Shown: in pieces, positions 8,531 to 17,664 of the stretch
How the letters are laid out: each line of letters begins with the position of its first letter
Numbering within the stretch: position 1 is the stretch's first letter
Source of the DNA: Patiria pectinifera
Lineage: Eukaryota > Echinodermata > Asteroidea > Valvatida > Asterinidae
Assembly: GCA_029964075.1 (NCBI GenBank)
Contig: CM057135.1
Location: 10,628,863-10,692,862 of the forward strand
Direction of reading: 5' to 3'
Length of the DNA: 64,000 nucleotides
Position numbers and translations under genes: made by a program
The notes under the pieces: generated by a model
Told to the model about the DNA's origin: nothing
Database searches by the model: none
The model's input: the letters and a program-made list of their open reading frames with translations, nothing else

Positions 8531-9967
8531 TTATCGCGTTGCCTCGTAAGCCAAAATACCCATACCAACGATAGCCAACATTCCTACCGTCAACGATAAT
8601 TTTTCGTCTTGGTGAGTTTGTAGGTTCGTGGGTTCTTGGGTTAAAACTGTAGGTGTTGGTGCTGGTGTTGGCGCTGGTGTTGGCGCTGGTGTTGGTGAGG
8701 GTGTAGGTGTTGGTGATACAACATCGTTCGTCATAGGCTCTGGGGGTGTTGGTGGCGCGACATCATCGGTGTCATCAAAAGAGTCGTCCGGCTGAGGTTG
8801 TGAGTTTAAATCTGGCACCAAACCAGTGTTCATACTCTGGGTAGCGATTTGAAGATTGTTGTTATAGCCGTCGTGCATTCCAACCCTCAAGTTCATATCC
8901 GATGGAATTAAATACAACCCCGGTTTCACGACAAATTTTAAAGGCGTTCTGGCATACTGCAAAGAGTCTTGAAATTGATCAATACTCGTTTCCATGTCGT
9001 CTACTGCATTGATGATATCTTCAACGATGACGTTAAATTGTCTCTGAGCGACTAATCCGGTGCCCGGTGATAATACGCTCGTTTTTGTTTGAGCCTGCGC
9101 CCCGAGTAAAGCGTACACGTAAGATCTGATCGATTCGTTGATCTTTATGATTCCCGCAAAGGTAAACGAACTCTTGTCGGGTATAAAATCTAACCAAGCC
9201 ATTTTGACGATGTCGTCTTGTTCGAGATAACCCTTCCAATGCTTAAAAAAAGCATCGTGTTTTTTTGGATCGTCTAAACCCCAATTTTTATCACCCGTGG
9301 GGTTGATAAAATCGTCGAGTGTGGTCGTGTTTTTATCATAGTCTAACGGCAAGAGTAAAAACGATTTCGTTTTTTCGTTCCAAAGAAAAAGCCGACCTAA
9401 GCCGTAAGTCTTTTGATCTCTCGTCTGTTTAAAAGACTTATTTTGATCGATGGCAAACGTCCGACAGATGTTGGTAAATGCTCCACGATCATAGGTGTTG
9501 CTGAGAGCGTCAAACGAGTCTTCTCCCGGAATTGCTATGGCCATGTCGTTTCATATCCTTCTAACTGTGAAGTATAGATGAAAATTAAATAAGGCTTCAA
9601 CGTAACGGTTGTTCGAGTTTAAAATATCGATTCCAACACCACAGCCCGTTGTAGCGCAATAGATCGCAAAGTTTAACTGATTTTGATAAAAAGACATGGG
9701 GTCTATTTTCCAACGAAGTAAAGCATCGTTGGTATTGAGGCGAGATATTTTATAGTCTGAGATTAAGTCGGGAAACGAGCTTAAAAACCCGTTGGTATTA
9801 TTAACTATAACTTCCAGTTCACTGGGTTTAGTGCTGTTTAAAAACTTTGCTTGGGGTGCAGCTTGATGCTTTAGCTCGGTTGCCTTGGCCACATTTTGAT
9901 TTACTTGTTTCGTTACCTGATCAGCTATCGATTGTATCTGCTTTTTTAACAACATAAAAGCAGCCAT
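8531..9967 (-). pseudogene. Conserved Polinton protein, one in-frame stop
   Basis: A protein of about 478 codons on the minus strand from ATG 9965-9967, interrupted by a single TGA at 9551-9553. Both sides are in the same frame. The first part has a helical N-terminus and a conserved block (DALLRWKIDPMSFYQNQLNF; CATTGCGVGI). The second contains ALLGAQAQTKTSVL and LYLIPSDMNLRVG, which I recall as one continuous protein in other Polintons. A Pro/Thr-rich linker (about 8640-8730) and a C-terminal hydrophobic segment (LTVGMLAIVGMGILAYEA) follow. A C-to-T change in a CGA codon would give this TGA. Function unknown; linker plus membrane anchor parallels the convergent neighbour. Confidence 0.75.
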
Positions 9968-10008
9968 TATTTTAGTTTCAGTTTTAATATAAAAAGACTT
10001 TAAAATAA
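9968..10008. promoter_or_regulatory. 41-bp bidirectional promoter region
   Basis: The gap between divergent starts at 9967 (minus) and 10009 (plus). It is A/T-rich, with TTTTAATATAAAAAG in the middle, and reaches the plus ATG as TTTAAAATAAATG and the minus ATG as ACTAAAATAATGG. It has the same length as the other divergent gap at 2628-2668. A promoter role is inferred. Confidence 0.5.
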
Positions 10009-10842
10009 ATGCATTCGTTTCACTTGTTTCAAAATGAGCAGACGTTTAAATTAGAAGACGTTGTAAATAATTTAAACGGTCAAAAATCTGTACGCGTAAA
10101 AAGGGTGATCTTTAACTCCGGATATTTTAATATTTCTAGCGCCACGGAGATTGATTGGTATACGCAAATAGACGGGAGACCCGCTGAAAGAGAACCTCCT
10201 GTTGGAGTGCATGGGTATAGTTTAGACCCCAACGCAATAATAAGAAAAGATAGAGATTTTATCGAATCGTTGATAGGTGATTTGCCCTACGACTATTTAA
10301 TTAACGACGAAAATACTTTCAATAGAGTTATAAACGATCTTATAGAAGCGTATGGAGAAGAGAGACTAGACTCTGCTTTAGAATTACTCAAAGAAGAAAA
10401 ACAACAACTTTCTATAAAACAAGCACTTTTAATCGATAAATTGCAAATAAGACCAATTACAGGTGCACAACGCAATACGCTTAAGTTTTTGGCAAATATC
10501 TTATATGACAGATGGGGGCACATCGAGGAAGGTAAAAGGATAGCGCTAGAATATATCCAAGGTACAATAAGCAAACCTAGAGCGAGAGAAATTAGGCAAG
10601 CAGGGATAACAATACGGGGGAGTCTTATCGTATCTGGTGATTATTTAGATTTTATTTCTCCGAGTCATTTAGTGCCGTTACCAGCCGGAGTCACCGGTTC
10701 AGTCACCATCCCACCGGGGTGGTACGACGTCGATTGGTTCGATTACATTTTAAATTCTATACCCGGGGTAAGTTTTAGAATATTTAGAGAATCTAAAAAT
10801 GTGACGTTGGTGGTAACCGACGTCAATCTCAAATTGCGCTGA
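10009..10842 (+). CDS. Probable Polinton minor capsid (penton-like) protein
   Basis: A 277-residue protein. N-terminal strands (SVRVKRVIFNSGYFNIS) are followed by a helical charged middle (about residues 80-190). A C-terminal block (TIPPGWYDVDWFDYILNSI, then NVTLVVTDVN) resembles the LPPGxYEVxDIN pattern I recall from Polinton minor capsid proteins, in which a longer jelly-roll domain usually follows. The frame stops at 10840-10842 soon after that block, so the C-terminus may be missing. It abuts the end of the zinc-ribbon gene on the other strand with no spacer, which hints at a deletion joining two truncated genes. The assignment is by recalled pattern and context. Confidence 0.5.
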   Translation: MHSFHLFQNEQTFKLEDVVNNLNGQKSVRVKRVIFNSGYFNISSATEIDWYTQIDGRPAEREPPVGVHGYSLDPNAIIRKDRDFIESLIGDLPYDYLINDENTFNRVINDLIEAYGEERLDSALELLKEEKQQLSIKQALLIDKLQIRPITGAQRNTLKFLANILYDRWGHIEEGKRIALEYIQGTISKPRAREIRQAGITIRGSLIVSGDYLDFISPSHLVPLPAGVTGSVTIPPGWYDVDWFDYILNSIPGVSFRIFRESKNVTLVVTDVNLKLR

Positions 10843-11171
10843 AACAGAGAAGTCTCTCGATTACTCAATTTACCCAAAGGAAGACTGATACCCAAAGTGG
10901 TGTATACGAGCTCGTTATATCTATTGATTGTTTCTTGGACATCTTCTAAGTCTTGCTCTGGACAAACAGAAAAAACAAGTTTCTCTATAGTTTTTCTTTT
11001 GTTTCTTTTTAAAGTTGACCAATTGATACGATCTTCTTGCGCATTTTCTGCCGAAAAATCAAAGTAACGTGAGACTATTTCACCGCACGTTTCACAAACT
11101 AAAAAACCATTCTCGATGATTATATGGTGATCGCACTTATCCCCAAGTTGCGGCGTCTCAAAGTATTCCAT
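10743..11171 (-). CDS. TFIIB-like zinc-ribbon protein, probably truncated
   Basis: The N-terminus has C13, H16, C26 and C29 (KCDHHIIIENGFLVCETCGE) in the C-x2-H ... C-x2-C spacing of the TFIIB zinc ribbon, followed by an EIVSRYFDF stretch like the segment after the ribbon in TFIIB. Residues 45-110 are charged and helical. From about 10842 downward the frame is antisense to the neighbouring plus-strand gene, so the last 33 or so residues are probably not native. The start is preceded by TTTATTAAATAG, the element's start motif. A transcription-factor role for the element's own promoters is inference. A different small zinc-binding protein remains possible. Confidence 0.55.
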   Translation of the reverse strand: MEYFETPQLGDKCDHHIIIENGFLVCETCGEIVSRYFDFSAENAQEDRINWSTLKRNKRKTIEKLVFSVCPEQDLEDVQETINRYNELVYTTLGISLPLGKLSNRETSLFQRNLRLTSVTTNVTFLDSLNILKLTPGIEFKM

Positions 11172-11475
11172 CTATTTAATAAACTTAAATAAAAATGATT
11201 GCATTTTTAAATAAAAAATTAAATAGCGCCCTCTGTTTATAATTGATATCACTCACACCCATAAATGGCGCCCTCTATAAGATAAACAATACTCAGACAC
11301 AACTGACAAAAACCTTAAAGAAACAAATTATATTTACAACCATTTATTTTTACAAATTTTACAAGATTTACAAACAATGACAAACTTTAAAACAACAATA
11401 TCAAAGTCTTTTTAAAAAGCATTTACGTTGCTAGGCACCACACTTAATAAATCATACACAAACAGACTCTGATTG
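11172..11475. other. A/T-rich sequence near the Polinton right end
   Basis: No gene seen. The first 30 bp hold the zinc-ribbon gene start motif. Two copies of GGCGCCCTCT-type sequence lie at about 11226 and 11268. The element's right terminus should be near here, but the left inverted repeat is outside the window and no boundary can be placed. Confidence 0.4.
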
Positions 11476-11785
11476 TTAATGGTCATAGTCGGACCAAATA
11501 CAATAGAAATCAGTTGTCATATAAAACACTTTGATGATTCATTTAACGATCAGCTTCTACCAAATACAATAAAACCACAGTCCATTATTAAATGGTCATA
11601 CTTGTACCAAATACAATAAAAATCACTTGTCATAAACTACTTTAATGATTCATTTAACGATCAGCTTCTACCAAATACAATAAAACCACAGTCCATTATT
11701 AAATGGTCATAGTCGTACCAAATACAATAAAAATCAGTTGTCATGTAAACTACTTTGATGAATCATTTAACGATCAGCCTTATCG
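11476..11785 (+). repeat. About 112-bp tandem repeat, roughly 2.7 copies
   Basis: The block CATTTAACGATCAGC recurs at 11540, 11651 and 11764 (periods 111 and 113). Each unit has two internal copies of ACCAAATACAATAAAA. No coding potential seen. Confidence 0.8.
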
Positions 11786-12830
11786 TGACAAGCACTGCCT
11801 TTGTACACATTTTGTACCCGATGGGTTATATACAAAACCATATCGACTATCGTCATGATAAAACAATGTATAATCAGGTAGTGCTATATGTACTTTGTTT
11901 CCAAATATTGGCGATATGTGAGACTTGCAACATAAGTTTAATTTCTTTTCTCAGGCTGTAAAGTTTGTAAAATGGTAGTCCTAATAGCCTAATTCTGTAG
12001 TCCTCTCTGCCAGAATTCCTCTTGTCAGAGTTCTTCTTCAGTTCTGCAAAATATATTTAAAAAATAATACGTTTAAGAGTAAAAACCTACTGTAGAGTTT
12101 ATCACTCTCTTACTTTAAACTAAAAATATACTCAAATCAGTTTACCTTTCAACAGTGAAGTAACTTAATTTCTTGGGTCTGCTTCAAAAGCTTGAGACAC
12201 GTTCTGTCGATTCACAACATACATTCTAAAAAGGGGTAAACAAAATCAAGAATTAAGTTTTAAAAAATGACCAGAGTTCTCCCTACGGGTAGTAAACCCA
12301 AACAAACAATTTGCATAAATAAAGATATTTATCGTATACCTTTTCACGTCGGCGCCAGGCGCCAGTTTGATTCACGTTCACACACTTAATGTTAAAAAAA
12401 TACACAGCGATCAGACAGAGTTTTATTTTAACTTGACATAATTAAATAAAACATACCTTTTAGCAAAGATGGAGTTGGTCCTCTGTTCAGTTCTGTAGTC
12501 GTATATGCTTCTGGCAGTGCTGTAAGGCCCATCTCACTTATATAGGAACAACCACTGTGTGCTTCTGAGAATGCTGACGTATGCACACCCTTTCTTCTAA
12601 ACCATTGTTTGCTTCTGACGTATGGGGTGAGTCATATGCATGCGGTCCCAACTGACAAAAGCAATTCACGACTCATTGAATTTGAATAGGTGCACTTTTA
12701 CCTGAACGGAAGTGCAAAAGTTCAGCGAAGTGCAAGAGTTCATATATTTGCAAGTCAAGGTTAAAGTAGACTTGTATGAGTTGTATTTTATTTTTTAACA
12801 CAAGTTCAAAAATAAAAAATACATCTTAAA
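11786..12830. other. Non-coding A/T-rich region
   Basis: No gene supported. On the minus strand an acceptor-like TATTTTGCAG at about 12050-12041 is followed by an open stretch of some 55 codons reaching about 11,870, too weak to call. A short GGCGCCAGGCGCC palindrome lies at about 12,351-12,363. Confidence 0.4.
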
Positions 12831-12869
12831 AAATTGAGCCCGGTTTGGCCTGGGGCTGAGACTGAGATA

Positions 12870-12970
12870 TTGGGAGATCACGGGGAGGGGCGGGGCAGAG
12901 ATCAAGGGAGGGCGGGGCAGAGATCAAGGGGATGGGCGGGGCTAGGGGGCAGAGATCAAAGGGGAGGGAT
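12870..12970 (+). repeat. G-rich minisatellite (GGGGCAGAGATCAAGGG units)
   Basis: Three to four imperfect 22-31 bp units, each with GGCAGAGATCAA followed by G-rich sequence. Open frames across it are low-complexity artefacts. Confidence 0.65.
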
Positions 12971-13052
12971 AAAGTCTGGTATCCGCCTCCCCATTGACCC
13001 TGTACTACCCCCCAGACCCATGGCAAAGTCTGGAATCCCCCATCTATACCTA

Positions 13053-13212
13053 CTGCGGGTTCCTTGGCCGTGCAAATACAAATGGGTTATACGGGTTAAT
13101 ACCCGCAGCCTTCCGAGAGTCGCATAAGGCATAAATTGCCTGCTTATCCTCCGGAGACAGGAGAATAGGCACTGTCCGTCCTCGTTTGCCTCGGACTTGT
13201 ACCATGTCCAGT
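13053..13212 (-). CDS. Candidate exon: tyrosine-recombinase-like domain, part 2
   Basis: This exon follows a strong acceptor (TTTTTGTTTTGTAG, boundary at 13213). It encodes VQVRGKRGRTVPILL, then KQAIYALCDSRKAAGINPYN and FVFARP. The first two blocks match a domain I recall from invertebrate and fish proteins of unknown function with a recombinase-like C-terminus. Its phase fits the donor at 14171-14170: that exon ends with two bases of a codon and this one supplies the third. A TAG at 13050-13052 overlaps a possible donor (AGGTATAG). The next exon, which would carry the usual HxxR...Y part, was not found. Confidence 0.55.
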
Positions 13213-14170
13213 CTACAAAACAAAAAGATATAACTTGACTAGCATAGTTGGTATTCGTATCAGACTGTTCAGCAGGATACATGTATACTGTATGTAACAA
13301 AGTATACAGGTTCAAAAACACTAACAATTTACGGCCAAAAGACAGCAGGCCAATAATAAAGAGGCCTGAAATTAGCTACCCCAGCCAAAGCACGATTTTT
13401 ATCCTCTCTTTTTTTTCCCTATTAGAGCATTTTGTAGGCGATGAACATGATGGTTTGTGAAAAAGGATTTGTAAAAGGTGTCAACGGAACAGTTACTGTG
13501 AGCTCCTATTTCTGTGAAATTAACAATGGAGCACTGACATTTTTCAAAACGGCGATGGGCTTTAAGGGCCGATTTTACAAAACTTAGGTCTCAAGACGAG
13601 TTCCTGCTCTAAGATCAATCTTGTCTACAACGTTTCCTCAGGTCGATTCACTAAAACCCATCTTAAGGAAGAAGCATCAAAACTACCAATTTGATGGCCT
13701 TCCCATGTTTGTGTTTACAACTTGAGAAAACAATACTTGAAAAGCAATGCACAAACCAACTTCTCGCATGAGCACGTGTATAGAACACGAACTTTCACCA
13801 ACAAGATTACGCTATCTGCAATACATTTCAAATGTTAAGGTAGTTCTGTACTTTCTACACAAGATATGACAGTCGCCTTGTGGAGTATAATTAAATTTTT
13901 GAACATAAGTCATTTTTTCAAATCAGAAATCATTTTAAAATCCATTTCTTCCTCGAAACTATAACTCAAGGCTGACATTCTTCTTAACGAGAAGATAATG
14001 CAATGATTTCCAGACAGTATACAAATGAACGCATGCCTTAATGAGTTAAGATGACCCTTGGACCAATCTTAATTTGAGACAGGTTAAAAAACCAGTTTAG
14101 CTGTGACCCATTGCTTCTGGTGCACAGTCAATAATTCATCTAGTCAGTTACCTTTAAGTAATACTTTTAC
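13213..14170 (-). other. Presumed intron of the recombinase-like gene
   Basis: Bounded on the minus strand by donor AG|GTAAAAG at 14170 and acceptor TTTTGTAG at 13213. Sequence is unremarkable and A/T-rich. No other gene seen. Confidence 0.45.
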
Positions 14171-15401
14171 CTGTCTGTCAGCTTCTTTTCAAGACTGTTC
14201 AAACTCTGTGTAATCTCTTCGTTGGCAAAATTCTGCCACACAGGACGATCTTGATAGGCCCCAAGAAGCAGTCTTCCCGCCTCCCCACCTCTCCATTTGT
14301 TGAAGACAATAATCTTGGCAAGGGCTATTTCACCAAGGGCAGACCTGGTGACGGTGAATCCTGTAGTCCCTGGATGCATCTTGGTATTTCATCCTGCATG
14401 TTCGTCTTTAACTTCATGAGATCTGATGTGATGGGGAGAACTTCCGGGGAATTGGCTTTTCTCTTAGCCAAGGTGCTAAGAGCATGAGAAGACACTTTCT
14501 CAAACCATTCATTTTCATGGAGGTCCGAGTAGCATTTGCACTGATCAATTAAGGCCTTGTCCTTCTGCCGTAACGCCACTCCATATAGGAGGATGACGCA
14601 TTTCTTTAGCGAGTGCCAACATTTCAGTGAGAGTGAAGGCATGCCATACTCTGGAGCTAAGCCATCTAGACCCTCTTTCAGTTCGGCGACCTTCATTACC
14701 CCGGAAACCACATAGTCAAAGCACTCCGGCTGCAGGTAATCTGAGAGTGACTGCCTACCGGTACATGTATCTTATTCAAGACTCCTCAAAGTGATCAGGA
14801 GACGGCCAAGCTGACGAAGACGTTGTGAGATGTAGTAGGACTTCTCACACCCCAACTTGTTGAATAGTGAGCGCCCCAATGCTTTGATCAATTAGTCATT
14901 TCTGACGACTAAGGCTATTTCATCATGCAACATCGGTTGCAAAATGTGGTGTGCAACCCTGTCATCAGCTTCTCTGTCTTCAAAGAAAGGCTGCATGATC
15001 ATGCGGCTCTCTTTTTGAGCACTGTGAAAGGATGGCCCAATGCTGTCATCTGATGACTTGAACTTGCATATCTTCTGGTGTCTCCATAAATCGTTGTGCA
15101 TGTAAAAGCCTAGGCATTGTGGACATGGCAAATAATCAGAGGGTTTGCAGACCCCTTCTGGATTCCTTACAGGAATTATGTCTCCTTCAGCTGTTGAGAT
15201 GCATGTTGTGATAAAAGTTGCCTTGCAGCCGAATCTTCTCAAATTCCATGGAACGGTTGTTTTTCCCTAATTCTTCAACAGCCAAAGCATGCTTTGCTTC
15301 TGCCTCTTCAGAGTGACATGATTTCAAGTGTCTGGCACATTTTGACACCAACTCGGAACAATACAGACATGCCTGCCGCTTCTCAAATGTCCTTGATACT
15401 C
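14171..15401 (-). pseudogene. Zinc-finger plus tyrosine-recombinase-like exon, broken
   Basis: A large exon after acceptor TTTTTTTCTCAG. In order it encodes a C2H2-like finger (CLYCSELVSKCARHLKSCH), a second cysteine/histidine motif (CPQCLGFYMHNDLWRHQKIC), a helical region and a recombinase-like block (IIVFNKWRGGEAGRLLL), then LNSLEKKLTDR at the donor. This order matches the C-terminal half of SET-domain proteins I recall from fish and cnidarians. It is damaged: a frameshift at about 15,195, an in-frame TAA at 14892-14894, another in-frame TAA near 14,773 and a frameshift near 14,350-14,380. Sequence between these points stays family-like. Crypton ancestry of the domain is a hypothesis. Confidence 0.65.
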
Positions 15402-16560
15402 CTGAGAAAAAAAGAACAGAGGGAAACAAAAAATCAGGACAGTGTCTAAGTAAAATAAATTTCAAAGAGAAAGCAGGTTATTATAAAATGGAGAAGTATA
15501 CCACAATAGCTTACTAGAAAATGTGACTGGAAAACGAGACATTGATGAGAAAGACAAATGTATCAGGCAGACTAGTGGAGTGAAAATAGATGGCAGAATA
15601 CCTATGGATAACTACATCCAACACACAAGAAGCTCAAGTGGATTGCAGGAGTTCCTCATTATACTGGGCAGCCCCTTCAGTGGAACCCAGTTCTCCCATG
15701 GACTCATGTTTTGGACATACATGCATAAAACTTCAGATTTGTTTGAAATTGATGCCACTTGAAGGGGCAAACTGCTTTGGATAAGGCGCTTTAGGCTTAA
15801 GAATGAAATGAAGCTTTTAAAGTTTCACATAACTACTCCTTCAAATTGCTTGGTTTTTGTTAAATTTTAGGACAATAAACGGTCCGCCATTTTGTAGAAT
15901 CAAATTTTGACTCCACAAAATGGCGGACCGTGTTCAGTATTCGTTTTTCCAGTCACAGTTGACCTTTGAGAACATTTCTCAAAAACACAAGTGCCTACAA
16001 TTTGTATCTTGCAGACACCATACTAATAAAACCTAGACACGACTGTTTTTGTTCTAAAAAAAAAAAGAAGGCAGAACAAAAAAAAGGCTGCATCAAAGAA
16101 CACACAAGATTTTAATATTCTTTTTCACGTATGATGCAAATGTGCGTCCTCTTCCCGACATTCCCTTGAGGTGAGTTCCCTGGGTTCTATTTACTACAGT
16201 GGCATGGAACCACAATTCCCAGTTTGATATTGGTCCTATATATTCAATGCACTATTTGCAGCACCAGTCTGACTGCACCACGCCAATTAAATGAGATGCA
16301 GCCAATAATTCCATGTGTATACAGACACTCAACAATGTCCACTGCAACAAACATTAGACAAACTTTTTTTCCGTCTATTCTCGCGGAATGGTTAAGACAT
16401 TACGTTGGTTTCCTTTCAACCAGATGTTTGAAATAGGCGAAATAAACAACCCGAAACATACAATTTTCAGGGATTTCAGGGCAATGTACTGACCGAAAGC
16501 AAAAGAAATGCAAATTGGACGGCAGCATATTTGTGTTTGAAAATGAATGAAACAGGAACA
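15402..16560. other. Non-coding region, presumed intron
   Basis: No gene supported. It holds a strong hairpin at 15880-15930 (separate entry) and an A-rich stretch at about 16,055-16,085. The remainder is unremarkable. Confidence 0.4.
15880..15930. repeat. 16-bp perfect inverted repeat with YY1-like sites
   Basis: CGGTCCGCCATTTTGT (15880-15895) and its exact reverse complement (15915-15930) surround a 19-base loop. Each arm contains CAAAATGGCGG, close to the YY1 binding consensus. Confidence 0.7.
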
Positions 16561-16561
16561 T

Positions 16562-17190
16562 AGGAGTGCAAATCTATGGAAGGGTATCAGTGTGTGGACA
16601 TGACTAAAGCAGGCAGGCAAAGGGAGTGCAAATGTACAGAAGGGTATCAGTGTGTGGACATGCATACAGCAGGCATGTAAAGGGAGTGCAAATAGATGGA
16701 AGGGTATCAGTGTGTGGACATGCCTACAACAGATAGGTAAAGGGAGTGCAAACGGACAGAAGGGTATCAGTGCGTGGACATGCGTACAGCAGGCAGGTAA
16801 AGGGAGTGCAAATAGATGGAAGGGTATCAGTGCGTGGACATGCATTCAGTAGGCAGGTAAAGGGAGTGTGAATGGACAGAAGGGTATCAGTGCGTGGACA
16901 TGCATACAGCAGGCATGTAAAGGGAGTGCAAATGGACAGACGGGTATCAGTGCGTGGACATGCAAACAACAGGCAGGTAAAGGGAGTGTGAATGGACAGA
17001 AGGCCATCAATGTGTGGACATGCATACAACAGGCAGGTAAAGGGAGTGTGAATGGACAGAAGGGTATCGGTATGTGGACATGCATAAATCATTGAGGTAA
17101 TGGAGTATAAATGGACAGAAGGGTGTCAGTGTGTGGACATACAGTATAGAAGGCAGGTAATGGGAGTGCAAGTGGACAGAAGGGTATAGA
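16562..17190 (+). repeat. 60-bp minisatellite array 1, about 10 units
   Basis: Regular 60-bp period with the landmarks GACAGAAGGGTATCAGTG, TGTGGACATGCATACAGCAG and GTAAAGGGAGTGCAAATG. Because 60 is a multiple of three, several frames stay open on both strands (repeats such as CMHVHTLIPFCPF); these are not taken as genes. The same unit recurs at 23.7, 32.7 and 37.2 kb. Confidence 0.92.
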
Positions 17191-17664
17191 CTATTACACC
17201 TCACCCATAGATAGTGTTTTAATTGGCCGACAGTGAGGCTTATGGCATTTGCTATTTTTGCTTTCGTCATGTGCACGGCCAAATGTACTACAGTCAACTC
17301 TCTTTAACAAAATTGAATCAACTGGTCCCAGCACAAGTGTTTGTTATATCAGAATTTCGTGAGTCATGTGAGTAAGCAAGGGGGAAAAAAGAGGAAAATA
17401 AAGGTGGGGGCGTGGCGTGCACAGCACGGCGGTGACATTTTTTTTGTATAGAGGCAAGTTTTGTATAAAAACCTAACTTATCGAGGGATAGCAGCTTAAA
17501 AGTACAAAACTGGCTCCAAATCCTTTAATCACCTGTCCATTTCTTTTTTGTAGTTTATTTCGAAGGGGTTTGTTACTTTATTTGCATAGTTCATAGGGCA
17601 AGTGCTGCAGCCGAACCGCCAAACTGAACTAAAAATAGCTGAACCGAACCGAACCTAACCGAAC

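Noticed and set aside
1-11200. Adenovirus-type maturation protease expected in a Polinton
   Set aside because: No matching frame was found in the visible part. It may lie left of the window, so absence is not claimed.
12826-13327. Open frames across the G-rich minisatellite and next to it
   Set aside because: Low complexity. The minus-strand frame ending at 13,327 runs through the real candidate exon in the wrong frame.
16375-17297. Open frames with CMHVHTLIPFCPF or TCIQQAGKGSVNGQKGIS repeats, also at 23.7-25.0, 32.7-33.4 and 37.1-37.6 kb
   Set aside because: They arise from the 60-bp minisatellite, whose period is a multiple of three. Several frames on both strands are equally open and unit changes break them.
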